Origin: Ruegeria_C sp040830705
GTDB taxonomy: Bacteria > Pseudomonadota > Alphaproteobacteria > Rhodobacterales > Rhodobacteraceae
NCBI GenBank assembly: GCA_040830705.1
Contig: JBFOME010000022.1
Coordinates: forward strand, 5,954-69,953
Reading direction: 5' to 3'
DNA: 64,000 bases
The number at the start of each line of letters is the position of its first letter. Position 1 is the stretch's first letter. This document shows positions 33,253 to 42,263 of the stretch, piece by piece. The notes under the pieces are model-generated. The model made no database searches and was not told where the DNA came from. It worked only from the letters and a program-made list of their open reading frames with translations. A program made the position numbers and the translations under genes.

Positions 33253-34871
33253 TGGACCTGATCCTCTCCGCCTTTGAAATCCTGATGCGCTGGGACGTGG
33301 CGCTTGCCCTGTTGGCTGGGTCGGTGGGCGGTGTGTTGATCGGAGCAATTCCCGGCGTCGGCCCTGCGGTTGCCATCGCGATCCTGTTGCCCGCTACGTT
33401 TTCCATGGACCCGATTGTAGGGCTGACTGTGCTGTTGGGGATTTATGGCAGTTCCATGTATGGTGGATCGATCCCCGCGATCCTGATCAACACGCCGGGC
33501 ACAGCGGTCAACGCGCTGACCACCTATGATGGCTATCCGATGACCGCGAGGGGTGAACCGCGTCGGGCGCTGTCTCTGGCCTATTCGGCGTCTTTCTTTG
33601 GCGGCATCTTCTCGGTGATCTGCCTAATCCTCTTTGCGCCGGTACTGGCAAAAATCGCGCCCATGTTCGGCTCGCGTGAGATCTTCCTTGCCGCCCTTCT
33701 GGGCATCCTATTGGTCGTGGTCGCTCATCGCGGCCAGTCACTGATCGCGGGTGCTTTGGCGTGTTTCGGTATCTTTCTGCAAACGATCGGGCTGGAGCCG
33801 GTCAAATACACCTCGCGCTACACCTTCGATCAACCCTTCCTGTCGGGCGGCATCAACCTGATCGTGGTGGTGCTGGGGCTCTTCGCCCTGTCTCAGGCCT
33901 TTGTCCTACTCACCTCGGATGACGAGAAAATCCGCCTGACCAAGCTGCGCGGCGGCATGTTCCAAGGGCTGAGGGAACTGGGTCGCCACCCGCGAGTTGC
34001 TAGTGTTTCGGCCAGTTTTGGCGTGCTGATGGGCATGATCCCCGGCGTGGGCGAGTTCACCGCGCAGTTCATGTCCTACACCTATGCGCAAAAGACCTCG
34101 AAGCGGCCGCAGGATTTCGGCAATGGCTCCTCCGAAGGGCTAATCGCGGCCGAGACCGCCAACAACGCTGTGCCTGCCGCCGCCATGGTGCCGCTCTTGG
34201 CGCTGGGCATACCGGGCGAGGCGCTGACCGCGATGATGCTGAGCGTCTTTTACGTGCATAACGTGGTGCCGGGGCCGGGGCTGTTCCAGAACCAGATGGA
34301 TTTTGTCGTCGCTCTCTATCTGGCGCTGCTGATCCTGAATGTTCTGGTGTTGATCTTCCTTTTGGTGGCCACAAAGTCGCTCATCCAAGTGGTCCGTATC
34401 CCCAACAGGTTCCTCGGGGTCTGCATTCTGACGCTCAGCTTCGTGGGCGTCTATTCCCTGCGCAACTCGGTAGTCGACTGCATCCTTGCGGCGGTTTTCG
34501 GTGTGGTCGGTTATGTCCTCAAGCGGCTGTCCCTGCCCGCTGTGCCAATCATCCTCGGCATGGTTCTGGGCGGGATCATGGAGGTCAAGCTGCGCGCGGG
34601 CATGGCAAGGGTGAAAGAACCCTTGGACTTCATAGACCGCCCCGTCGCGTTCATCCTGTTTCTACTCATCATAATCGTTCTGCTGGTCCATGTGCTGCGT
34701 GTGCTGAAAGACCGCAAGGAACTGAAGGAGGCCGAATGGCAGACCAAAACAGCATCGACGCGCTTCGGCGGGCTGATGTGGCGCCGCAGAAACTCTTTCT
34801 TGAAGGATCATGGCAAGAAGGTACGGGCACGCCACTCGAAGTTACTTCGCCGATTGACGGATCTGTTCTGA
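33252..34871 (+). CDS. tctA: Tripartite tricarboxylate transporter large membrane subunit (TctA family), long C-terminal tail
   Basis: A 539-residue, many-helix permease. Diagnostic pieces are GVLIGAIPGVGPAVAIAILLP, YGSSMYGGSIPAILINTPGTA and the second repeat MGMIPGVGEFTAQFMSYTYA. TctA proteins are usually about 500 residues. Here the last 45 codons run out of phase over the start of the aldehyde dehydrogenase gene, giving a basic tail (WRRRNSFLKDHGKKVRARH). The tail looks like by-product translation of the dehydrogenase DNA, so the ancestral stop may have been lost. Confidence 0.93.
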   Translation: MDLILSAFEILMRWDVALALLAGSVGGVLIGAIPGVGPAVAIAILLPATFSMDPIVGLTVLLGIYGSSMYGGSIPAILINTPGTAVNALTTYDGYPMTARGEPRRALSLAYSASFFGGIFSVICLILFAPVLAKIAPMFGSREIFLAALLGILLVVVAHRGQSLIAGALACFGIFLQTIGLEPVKYTSRYTFDQPFLSGGINLIVVVLGLFALSQAFVLLTSDDEKIRLTKLRGGMFQGLRELGRHPRVASVSASFGVLMGMIPGVGEFTAQFMSYTYAQKTSKRPQDFGNGSSEGLIAAETANNAVPAAAMVPLLALGIPGEALTAMMLSVFYVHNVVPGPGLFQNQMDFVVALYLALLILNVLVLIFLLVATKSLIQVVRIPNRFLGVCILTLSFVGVYSLRNSVVDCILAAVFGVVGYVLKRLSLPAVPIILGMVLGGIMEVKLRAGMARVKEPLDFIDRPVAFILFLLIIIVLLVHVLRVLKDRKELKEAEWQTKTASTRFGGLMWRRRNSFLKDHGKKVRARHSKLLRRLTDLF

Positions 34872-36220
34872 CGACACTTGCGGGCGCGTCAGCGGCAGAT
34901 GTGGAGCGCGCGGTGGCCTCGGCCCGCGCGGCGTTTGAGGATGGGCGCTGGTCGCGCATGGCGCCGGCTGCGCGCAAGAAGGTACTGCATCGGATCGCCG
35001 ATCGGATCGAGGCCGAGGCGCTGGACCTGGCCGTATTGGGCGTTCGCGACAACGGAACCGAGTTCAACATGGCCTTCAAGGCCGAACCCGGCTCGGCGGG
35101 GGGCAGTTTCCGCTACTATGCCGAAGCGTTGGACAAGGTTGCAGGAGAGGTCGCGCCGACCGCTCCGGATGTTCTGGGGCTGGTGCATCGCGTACCGGTC
35201 GGCGTGGTCGCGGCCATCGTGCCGTGGAATTTCCCGCTGATGATTGGCGCCTGGAAGCTGGCACCCGCTTTGGCGATGGGCAATTCGGTGATATTAAAAC
35301 CGGCTGAAACGGCTTCGTTGTCGCTTTTGCGGCTGGCCGAGATTTGTGCCGAGTGCGGATTGCCCGATGGCGTGCTGAACGTGGTCACCGGGTCGGGGTC
35401 TGAGTCCGGCGCGGCTCTGTCGCGGTCGATGGGCGTCGATGTACTCACTTTCACCGGCTCGGGCGAGACCGGTCGGCGGTTGATGGAGGCGTCGGCGCAG
35501 TCGAACCTCAAGCGGGTTTATCTGGAGCTTGGGGGGAAGTCGCCGAACATCGTTTTCGGAGACGCGCCCAATCTGGTCAAGGCGGCCAAGGTTTCGGCGA
35601 TGGGAATTTTTCGCAATTCCGGGCAAGTCTGCGTTGCCGGATCGCGCTTGCTGGTTGAGGCATCCATTCACGATGAGTTCGTCGCGCTGCTCAAGGCAGA
35701 GGCTGAATCGCTGCGGGTGGGCGACCCGCTGGATCTGAACAGTCAGGTGGGCGCAGTGAACTCCGAAGATCAACTAACCCGCAACCTTTCCTTCATGGAT
35801 ATGGCACAGGCCGAGGGCGGGCAGATTATCACCGGCGGCCTGCGCATATTGGGCGACACCGGCGGCACTTACATGGCGCCGACCATCGTGACCCATGTGC
35901 AGTCAGACGCCGTGCTGTTCCAGCGCGAGGTGTTTGGCCCGGTCCTGTCGGTGACCAAATTCGAAACTGAGGAAGAGGCACTGCGCTTGGCCAACGCCAC
36001 CAGTTACGGGCTGGCGGCGGGGGTTTGGACGTCCGATCTGAGCCGTGCGCATCGAATGGTGGCGGGTATTCGGGCGGGAGTGGTGCATGTGAACACCTAT
36101 GGCGGGGCGGACAATACGGTGCCGCTGGGCGGCGTCGGCCAATCGGGCAACGGGCACGACAAGTCGCTGCATGCGCTCGACAAATTCGTCGATCTTAAGA
36201 CCGCCTGGATACAGCTATGA
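34736..36220 (+). CDS. NAD(P)-dependent aldehyde dehydrogenase
   Basis: A 494-residue ALDH-superfamily enzyme that oxidises an aldehyde to an acid. I see the cofactor segment PWNFPLMIGAWKLAPALAMG, FTGSGETGRRLM, the catalytic Glu in LELGGKSPNIVF, and the nucleophile Cys in NSGQVCVAGSRLLVE. ATG 34736 has a perfect AAGGAGG site located inside tctA, so the coding regions overlap by 136 bases in different frames. Its stop overlaps an ATG at 36217. It probably processes the imported compound or its product. Confidence 0.95.
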   Translation: MADQNSIDALRRADVAPQKLFLEGSWQEGTGTPLEVTSPIDGSVLTTLAGASAADVERAVASARAAFEDGRWSRMAPAARKKVLHRIADRIEAEALDLAVLGVRDNGTEFNMAFKAEPGSAGGSFRYYAEALDKVAGEVAPTAPDVLGLVHRVPVGVVAAIVPWNFPLMIGAWKLAPALAMGNSVILKPAETASLSLLRLAEICAECGLPDGVLNVVTGSGSESGAALSRSMGVDVLTFTGSGETGRRLMEASAQSNLKRVYLELGGKSPNIVFGDAPNLVKAAKVSAMGIFRNSGQVCVAGSRLLVEASIHDEFVALLKAEAESLRVGDPLDLNSQVGAVNSEDQLTRNLSFMDMAQAEGGQIITGGLRILGDTGGTYMAPTIVTHVQSDAVLFQREVFGPVLSVTKFETEEEALRLANATSYGLAAGVWTSDLSRAHRMVAGIRAGVVHVNTYGGADNTVPLGGVGQSGNGHDKSLHALDKFVDLKTAWIQL

Positions 36221-36228
36221 GGGACGAG

Positions 36229-37458
36229 ATGAAAACCATACTTGTTGCAGGCACCTACGACACCAAGGATGAGGAACTGCACTACATCACCGATGTGATC
36301 CGAGGGCAGGGTGGGGACGTGCTGTCGATGGATGTGAGCGTTCTGGGCGATCCCTCGCAACCCACGCATGTCTCTAAACACGAGGTGGCAGAAGCGGGGG
36401 GAAGTTCGATCGAGGCGGCCATCGCATCAGGCGATGAAAACACGGCGATGCAGATCATGGCCGCTGGTGCCGCCGCCAAGGCGCTGGAGCTTTATCGTGC
36501 GGGCCGGATCGATGGTGTGGTTGTGCTGGGCGGCACGATGGGCACCGACTTGGCGCTAGATTTGTGCGCGGCACTGCCGGTTGGCGTGCCGAAATACATT
36601 GTCTCAACCGTCTCCTTCTCACCTCTGATGCCACCCGAACGGCTGCCCGCGGATGTGCAGATGATCCTTTGGGCGGGTGGGCTCTACGGGTTGAATTCGA
36701 TCTGCAAGGCCTCGCTCTCGCAAGCTGCAGGTGCAGTTCTGGGAGCGGCGCGCGCCGTTGAGGCACCCAAACGCGACCGGCCGCTGATCGGTATGACCAG
36801 CTTCGGCAAGACCGTGCTGCGCTACATGGTGACGCTGAAACCGGCGCTGGAAGAACGCGGCTTTGAGGTTGCTGTGTTCCACGCCACCGGCATGGGCGGA
36901 CGGGCGTTTGAAAGCCTCGCTGCAGAGGGCGCGTTTGCCGCCGTGATGGATTTCGCCCCGCAGGAGGTGGCCAATCACCTGTTTGGGGGCCTGTCGGCGG
37001 GTGAGGACCGGATGACCAATGCGGGCCGCGCCGGCATCCCGCAGCTGGTCGCTCCGGGATGCTATGATCTGGTGGACGTGGTGGGCTGGCAGCCCTTGCC
37101 GGCGCATTTCAGGGATCGTCCCGTTCATGCCCATAACCGCCTGCTGACCTCGGCGGTTCTGAATGCGGATGAGCGGCGACAGGTGGCGCAGGCCCTTGCG
37201 GGCAAGCTGTTCAAGGCAACCGCGCCAGTGGCCTTTCTGCTACCGCGCGATGGCTGCAACGAATGGGACCGGCCCGATGGTGATTTGCACGATGCCGAAG
37301 GGTTGCTCGCTTTTTGCAATGAGATTGAGACGGCGCTGCCGGGCAATGTAGACCTTTACGCGCTGGACGCCCATATCAATGACGACGCTTTCAGCGCGCG
37401 AGCGCTTGAGATTTTCGACGATTGGGTCGCGCGCGGTGTGATTGCCGCTCAGGCGTAG
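36229..37458 (+). CDS. Tm-1/UPF0261 family ATP-binding protein
   Basis: A 409-residue protein starting MKTILVAGTYDTKDEELHYI, the hallmark of the Tm-1-like (UPF0261) family. Two domains are visible: an N-terminal nucleotide-binding part with GVVVLGGTMGTDLALDL and a C-terminal part with MTSFGKTVLRYMVTLKP and NRLLTSAVLNADE. The biochemical role in bacteria is not established. GAGGGACG lies before ATG 36229; an ATG at 36217 overlapping the upstream stop is an alternative. Its end overlaps the convergent rpe gene by ten bases. Homologs are often found with catabolic and transport genes. Confidence 0.85.
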   Translation: MKTILVAGTYDTKDEELHYITDVIRGQGGDVLSMDVSVLGDPSQPTHVSKHEVAEAGGSSIEAAIASGDENTAMQIMAAGAAAKALELYRAGRIDGVVVLGGTMGTDLALDLCAALPVGVPKYIVSTVSFSPLMPPERLPADVQMILWAGGLYGLNSICKASLSQAAGAVLGAARAVEAPKRDRPLIGMTSFGKTVLRYMVTLKPALEERGFEVAVFHATGMGGRAFESLAAEGAFAAVMDFAPQEVANHLFGGLSAGEDRMTNAGRAGIPQLVAPGCYDLVDVVGWQPLPAHFRDRPVHAHNRLLTSAVLNADERRQVAQALAGKLFKATAPVAFLLPRDGCNEWDRPDGDLHDAEGLLAFCNEIETALPGNVDLYALDAHINDDAFSARALEIFDDWVARGVIAAQA

Positions 37459-38138
37459 ACTCCCTCGGCAGCCGCACGGATGCTGCGGATGTTCTCGCCA
37501 TAAGCCGATGGATCATTGACCGAACCGCCCCTGAACACCGCCGAGCCCGCGACCAGCACATCCGCCCCGGCCTGCGCCACGATGGGTGCGGTCTTGGCGT
37601 CAACACCGCCGTCGATCTCGATATGCACCGGGCGGTCGCCGATCATCGATCGCAGCGTGCGGATCTTGGTGCTCATGTCGATGAATTTCTGGCCCCCGAA
37701 GCCGGGGTTTACCGTCATCACGCAGATCAGGTCGGTCAGGTCCAGCAGATGCGCCACAGCCTCGGCAGGCGTGCCGGGGTTGAGCGCGACACCGGCCTTG
37801 GCGCCGGTCGCGCGGATTGCCTGCAGGGTGCGGTGGATATGCGGGCCAGCCTCGACATGGGCGGTGATCACATCCGCGCCTGCCTGCGCGAAGGCGTCGA
37901 TATAGGGATCGACCGGGGCAATCATCAGATGCACGTCCATCACGCCCTTGATATGTTTGCGGATGGCGGCACAGGTGGCCGGGCCAAAGGTGATGTTGGG
38001 CACGAAATGTCCATCCATCACATCCACATGCACCCAATCCGCGCCTTGTGCTTCGATCGCTTCGCATTCCGCACCGAAATTGGCGAAATCGGCGGCGAGG
38101 ATCGACGGGGCGATCTTGATGTTGCGGTCAAAGCTCAT
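37449..38138 (-). CDS. rpe: Ribulose-phosphate 3-epimerase
   Basis: A 229-residue TIM-barrel enzyme that interconverts ribulose 5-phosphate and xylulose 5-phosphate. Motifs: IAPSILAADFANFGAE (catalytic Ser/Leu strand), HVDVMDGHFVPNITFGP (metal His/Asp), DVHLMIAPVDPYI, VNPGFGGQKFI and EIDGGVDAKTAP with the second Asp. The metal set is complete. ATG 38138 has GAGGTG upstream; an upstream in-frame start adds an unconserved leader. It is the last gene on the minus strand after the glycan cluster, 86 bases from the methyltransferase gene, and probably separately controlled. Confidence 0.96.
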   Translation of the reverse strand: MSFDRNIKIAPSILAADFANFGAECEAIEAQGADWVHVDVMDGHFVPNITFGPATCAAIRKHIKGVMDVHLMIAPVDPYIDAFAQAGADVITAHVEAGPHIHRTLQAIRATGAKAGVALNPGTPAEAVAHLLDLTDLICVMTVNPGFGGQKFIDMSTKIRTLRSMIGDRPVHIEIDGGVDAKTAPIVAQAGADVLVAGSAVFRGGSVNDPSAYGENIRSIRAAAEGVYA

Positions 38139-38224
38139 GGCGGCACCTCGGGATCTGGATTTGGCTGGCATATATCGATTGAACAGGCCGCGCGATAGGG
38201 GGGCGGTCAGAGAATTTCTGCCTC

Positions 38225-38701
38225 TCAGGCGCGATAGAACAGATATCGGTCCTTGGCGATCGTGTCGGGGCCACTGATCTGCTCGAACCCAACCAGCGGC
38301 TGGCCAGAAACAAGGAGCGCCCCGGGGATCATGACATGCGCGATTAGCGGGCTGAGCCGGGCGGCTTCGGCCACGTCCTCTTCCTTGATGCCACGTCCGA
38401 AATCGTAGTGGGCAAGGATGACCGACCTGCCGTCTTCGGCAAGGCGTCTGAGCATCGGCTCGGCCTCGCCTTGCAGGAAATCCTCCTCGGGCGGGATGCA
38501 GGAGGGGTGGCAGGCCAGCGCGCGGTCCATCACCCGGATGCGGCGGTCGGGCAGGATTTCGCGTAAATGGTCATAGGTGCGGCCATTGCCCAACCCCATG
38601 TCCAGCACCTCGCCCTTATGCCCTTCGATCTGACCAGCGGCCCAGTTCAGCCCGTCGCGTTGGGCGCTCAGCCTGCGCAGCATCGAATCCAGTCGGCTCA
38701 T
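38225..38701 (-). CDS. Small class I SAM-dependent methyltransferase
   Basis: A 158-residue protein with SAM motif I in EVLDMGLGNGRTYDHLRE (GxGxG-like) and an acidic residue after strand 2 (RIRVMDRALA). It is short for a complete methyltransferase and lacks an evident substrate domain. The segment HPSCIPPEEDFLQGEAE follows strand 2. It lies 13 bases after the polysaccharide deacetylase gene, so it belongs to the glycan operon and might methylate a sugar or lipid intermediate. The function is inferred. Confidence 0.72.
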   Translation of the reverse strand: MSRLDSMLRRLSAQRDGLNWAAGQIEGHKGEVLDMGLGNGRTYDHLREILPDRRIRVMDRALACHPSCIPPEEDFLQGEAEPMLRRLAEDGRSVILAHYDFGRGIKEEDVAEAARLSPLIAHVMIPGALLVSGQPLVGFEQISGPDTIAKDRYLFYRA

Positions 38702-38714
38702 GTGTTGACTTCCT

Positions 38715-39467
38715 TCATTGCCTCGGCGCGGTCCATGGCTGCCCGGGCCCTTGCAGCAGCCGCGTCACGATCTCCTGCGTGAACTGCCAGATCGCGTCGT
38801 CATGGACAAGGTGGTGGGTTAAGATGCCGTAAGGTTCGTCGTTATCCGCGCGTCCTTCGCGTCGTTCCCGCAGGTTCGCTGCGAGTTGACCGATCAGCGC
38901 GTCGGGAATCACAAGCCCACGGCTGCCGCGCCAGTCGATCGGGTCGAGATGCGTGTTGATCCGTTCCAGACCTGGCGCGGCCTCCTGCGTCTTTCTGGGC
39001 GTAAAGGTCGACAGCGTGCGATAGCCCAGTTGCGGCAGTCCGGTGATCACCTCTTCAGATATGCGGTTCCACGGGGGAACGAACATGGGACTCAGATGAT
39101 CCCCGAAGAGATCGCGCATCCGATCCAATCCGCGTTTGGCATCCGCCAGCGCCGCCTCTGTCGGCCTGTCTGCGCCGAATTCGGCCTTCTTGCTAATGGG
39201 GTTTTGGTGATTGCGATGCGCCCAGCCATGGATCACCGGTATCAGGGCCTCGCGATCGCGTGTATACTCCGCAAGCGCCGGTGTCGCTGGCTCGGGTATG
39301 ACTGCGAGATGCACCGGCAGGCCGGTCGCAACGGCCATGTCATGCAGCCGATCAAGCGCGTGTGTGTGGGCCGTTGCGTCATCGTCCCGCCACCAGAGGG
39401 GCAAGGTCAGTCCTGCGTCACCCCAGAGGGCAAGTTCGGTGTCGAGCGGGCTCCAATCCAGAGTCAC
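38715..39467 (-). CDS. Polysaccharide deacetylase family protein
   Basis: A 250-residue NodB-homology-like protein. The start of the fold is LTLPLWWRDDDATAHTHALD (the two Asp of motif 1), with HGWAHRNHQNP as the metal-binding His motif and MFVPPWNRISEEV as motif 3. The C-terminal YGILTHHLVHDD supplies a late His. No signal peptide is seen, so it probably acts in the cytoplasm on a sugar-linked substrate. Its start overlaps the stop of the neighbouring glycosyltransferase gene by four bases. Confidence 0.82.
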   Translation of the reverse strand: MTLDWSPLDTELALWGDAGLTLPLWWRDDDATAHTHALDRLHDMAVATGLPVHLAVIPEPATPALAEYTRDREALIPVIHGWAHRNHQNPISKKAEFGADRPTEAALADAKRGLDRMRDLFGDHLSPMFVPPWNRISEEVITGLPQLGYRTLSTFTPRKTQEAAPGLERINTHLDPIDWRGSRGLVIPDALIGQLAANLRERREGRADNDEPYGILTHHLVHDDAIWQFTQEIVTRLLQGPGQPWTAPRQ

Positions 39468-40606
39468 GATTGCGCCTCCAGCAGGGTTTCGACGATCTCG
39501 ACGCTGCGGGCGGCACCGTCAAACTGATCTGCCGATCCTGCGACGGGTGTGTGCTGCGCCACCTGTCGGACCGCGGCGGCCAGTGCCTTGGGCGTCAGGT
39601 CGGCGCTGCGCAGCACCTGCATCGATGGCTCGCGGGCGAGGCTTTCCGCGCGCAGCCCCTGTTCGACCTCGTTGCCGTCGTCAAAGGGGATCAGCACCGA
39701 GGGCGTGCCCGCCTGCAGCAGGTCCAACGCGGTGTTATAGCCACACATGCTAACCGACGCGGCGGCTTGAAAGAGCATTTGGCGGAAATCGGGGCGGGCC
39801 TTCTCCAGAATCGTATTTGGCGCTTCGAAATCGGCTTGCAGCGCCGCGATCCGCTCTGCCGCATCCTTGCCCCCGACCAGCAATCGCCAGCGCAGTTCCG
39901 GCGTCAGTGCGGCGGCAGCAAGCGCTGCGCGATAAATCGGCGTCCCGACCGAGCCGCCGCCCGCGCTGACCAGAACCTCGCCGCTGCCCGCGCCCTCGGG
40001 ATGCGGACCCGCAGGGGCGGGGGCAACGTAACCGGTATAGTGCAGCTTTGCCTGCAGGGCCGGACTGACCGGCCAGCTAACCTCAAGCGGTGTCAGCGCC
40101 GGGTCGGAATGGGCCAGAACGCCGGCATAGTGGCGCGCGATGATGTCTTCGGCCATCTGCGCCTTGGCGGGTTTCGAGGGCGGGGCAAGAATGTCGCGGA
40201 TGGATGCCAGCACCAGCGGGCGTTTGGGCATAGCGGCAGCCGTATCCAGCAGGGCGTTGAATTCGCCGCTCAGGATGCGGCGGCCGAATGGGAATAGCTC
40301 GGTAATGACGGCGTCAGGACCGAATTCGACGAGCGCAGAGCACAACGCGTTCTGACGCGCGGCCAGATACTCTGCGCTGGCTGTTTGTCCTGTCTCGTCC
40401 TGAAGGCGGGTGAAGTCGACCCCATCGGAGCGCAGGGGCGGCAGGTTCAGGATTTCGATGCCCTTATGGTTCAACTGCGGCGCGGGCATCCCGCCCGAGA
40501 TCAGAAAGACCTGATGCCCTGCTGCGTCAAAGGCCCGTCCCAGCGTGAGCGCGCGGCTGAGATGGCCGGTGCCCAAAAGATGCGTGACCACGATCAGCAG
40601 CTTCAC
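39464..40606 (-). CDS. MurG-like glycosyltransferase, copy 1
   Basis: A 380-residue GT-B fold protein. The N-terminal THLLGTGHLSRALTLGRAFD carries the glycine-rich acceptor loop seen in MurG and related GTs. The C-terminal donor part has VSMCGYNTALDLLQAGTPSVLIPFD, with the CGYNT and Pro-Phe-Asp positions of this family. It is homologous to the protein at 43505-44719 in the same operon. Its ends overlap both neighbours by four bases. Donor and acceptor sugars are unknown. Confidence 0.82.
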   Translation of the reverse strand: MKLLIVVTHLLGTGHLSRALTLGRAFDAAGHQVFLISGGMPAPQLNHKGIEILNLPPLRSDGVDFTRLQDETGQTASAEYLAARQNALCSALVEFGPDAVITELFPFGRRILSGEFNALLDTAAAMPKRPLVLASIRDILAPPSKPAKAQMAEDIIARHYAGVLAHSDPALTPLEVSWPVSPALQAKLHYTGYVAPAPAGPHPEGAGSGEVLVSAGGGSVGTPIYRAALAAAALTPELRWRLLVGGKDAAERIAALQADFEAPNTILEKARPDFRQMLFQAAASVSMCGYNTALDLLQAGTPSVLIPFDDGNEVEQGLRAESLAREPSMQVLRSADLTPKALAAAVRQVAQHTPVAGSADQFDGAARSVEIVETLLEAQS

Positions 40607-41187
40607 GGGTGGTCCTTTCTGGCCGCAAGGCGAATGGGCTCGGGCTCGGGTGTCAGATCAGGCAGGGACAGGATGTAGAGCCGGTTGCGTTTGACCCGGA
40701 ATGGGGCTGGGCCAGAGAATTCCCACCCCCAGGCCTGCGCCAGCAATACTCGCATGACACCGATATGGCAGACCGCCAGCGTGTCGGTTTTCAAGCCGCT
40801 GAGCCATGGCGCAAGTCGATCGCGCAATTGCGCCGGGCTTTCGCCGCCGGGCGCATGATACGCCCAGCCCCAATCCTCGATATGCCGAAAGCCGCTCTCT
40901 GGTTCGGCCAGCAGATCGGCGTTGCGCCGCCCCTCCCATTCGCCCCAGTCCATCTCGGTCAGAGCGGCCACAGGCACCGGGTCGCGCCCCGCGACGATCC
41001 GGGCAGTCTCAATCGCGCGCGCGAGCGGGCTTGAACAAAGCGCGGCAGACTGCCAGTCGTCGGGCAGTTGGTATTGCATCAGGGTTTCACGCGCCTCGTC
41101 GTCCAGCGAAATGTCGCTGCGCCCCTGAATACGTCCAGCGCGGTTCCAATCCGTATGACCGTGGCGGAGAAGGGCAAGTCTCGGCAT
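40603..41187 (-). CDS. Histidine phosphatase family protein
   Basis: A 194-residue phosphoglycerate-mutase-like phosphatase. The catalytic RHG motif is at the start (ALLRHGHTDWN), followed by SSPLARAIETA and the second His in VCHIGVMRVLLA. Size fits small phosphatases such as CobC or GpmB-type rather than glycolytic mutase. Its place among glycosyltransferases suggests it removes a phosphate from a sugar or lipid-linked precursor, but the true substrate is unknown. It overlaps the downstream glycosyltransferase gene by four bases. Confidence 0.88.
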   Translation of the reverse strand: MPRLALLRHGHTDWNRAGRIQGRSDISLDDEARETLMQYQLPDDWQSAALCSSPLARAIETARIVAGRDPVPVAALTEMDWGEWEGRRNADLLAEPESGFRHIEDWGWAYHAPGGESPAQLRDRLAPWLSGLKTDTLAVCHIGVMRVLLAQAWGWEFSGPAPFRVKRNRLYILSLPDLTPEPEPIRLAARKDHP

Positions 41188-41190
41188 TGT

Positions 41191-42261
41191 TCAGCCTTTC
41201 ACCAGATCATCAAGCGTTGCCCGCAAGGTCTCTGCCGCTGCGGGCAGAAGATGGGATTGGGCGATCATCGCGCGGGCGGCCTCGCCCTCTTCGCGCCGCA
41301 GCACCGGGCTGCCCTGTAGATGTGCGATACGTCGCGCTAGTGTCATGACGCCATCTTTGGGGCTCGGATGCCGCTCTGGTAGCAGAACGTCGCGGGTGCC
41401 CGGCCGATCTTGTGCCACGATGGGCAGGCCCGCAGCCTGCGCTTCGAGATAAACCATGCCAAATGCTTCGTCCACGCCGGGCCAGAAAAACAGCGATGCG
41501 GTTTGGTAGGCCGCGCGCATCGATTTCGCGTCGAGTTGGCCCAGGAACCGGACCTTGTCGCCAAACGGCGCCATCAGCGCCTCGACCTTGGGTCGGGCCG
41601 GGCCATCGCCCGCGACATTTAAGCGCCAATCGCCCTCCAGCAGGGCCAGGGTTTCAGCGATGATCGCGTAAGACTTCAACTTGGCCCCGTCGCGCATCAT
41701 CGCCGCGGTCAGCATTGGGCCATCCAACGCAGCGCGGGGCGGCAGAGTGTCGTCTGGCAGGAAGGGTGGCAGATGCACCAGCATCTGGTCTCCAAACCGC
41801 TCGCGTTCCAGCGTGATCAGATCGTTGGCGGTGAGGTGAAAGATAGCGTCGGCGTCGTCGCTGGCGTGATGCGCGGCCTGCGCAAATGCGGCCCACGGCC
41901 CAGAAAGGCGGCTGGTGGCACGGGTGCTTTCAATCTGGACATATGACAGGCCGCGGGCATGGCTGACCTTCGGGCCGATCAGATCCGGGGATTTGTAGTA
42001 GCTGTGATAGGTGATCCAGATGTCGATCTCTTGGTGCAAGGCGTGGATCAGTCGCGTGGCCTCTGACCGGGCTTCTGCGCGCAGCCTTTCCTGTAGCGGC
42101 GCATCGCCGTGCTTGTCATAGATGCGCAGCTCCGAGACCAGATCAACGGTATATCCCGCATGTTCCAGTACACGTATCAGGTTGCGCGCCATTTCCCGGT
42201 CGCCCGAGGGTACCGGGCTATGTGGTGACTTCATTGGCGCGTAGAACGCGGCGCGGGGCAT
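41191..42261 (-). CDS. Glycosyltransferase family 4-type protein
   Basis: A 356-residue GT-B glycosyltransferase. The N-terminus reads AFYAPMKSPHSPVPSGDREMAR (acceptor-side loop). The donor domain has AGDGPARPKVEALMAPFGDKV and the ExxxxxE signature DEAFGMVYLEAQAAGLPIVA. ATG 42261 is two bases after the stop of the preceding gene and has GGGGCAG upstream. An alternative ATG 18 bases earlier would overlap that gene. The specificity is unknown. Confidence 0.87.
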   Translation of the reverse strand: MPRAAFYAPMKSPHSPVPSGDREMARNLIRVLEHAGYTVDLVSELRIYDKHGDAPLQERLRAEARSEATRLIHALHQEIDIWITYHSYYKSPDLIGPKVSHARGLSYVQIESTRATSRLSGPWAAFAQAAHHASDDADAIFHLTANDLITLERERFGDQMLVHLPPFLPDDTLPPRAALDGPMLTAAMMRDGAKLKSYAIIAETLALLEGDWRLNVAGDGPARPKVEALMAPFGDKVRFLGQLDAKSMRAAYQTASLFFWPGVDEAFGMVYLEAQAAGLPIVAQDRPGTRDVLLPERHPSPKDGVMTLARRIAHLQGSPVLRREEGEAARAMIAQSHLLPAAAETLRATLDDLVKG

Positions 42262-42263
42262 TG

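Noticed and set aside
31777..33348. 523-codon open frame on the minus strand opposite tctC/tctB
   Set aside because: Antisense to clear transporter genes with signal peptide and membrane helices; its translation is low-complexity Gln/His/Arg-rich without domains.
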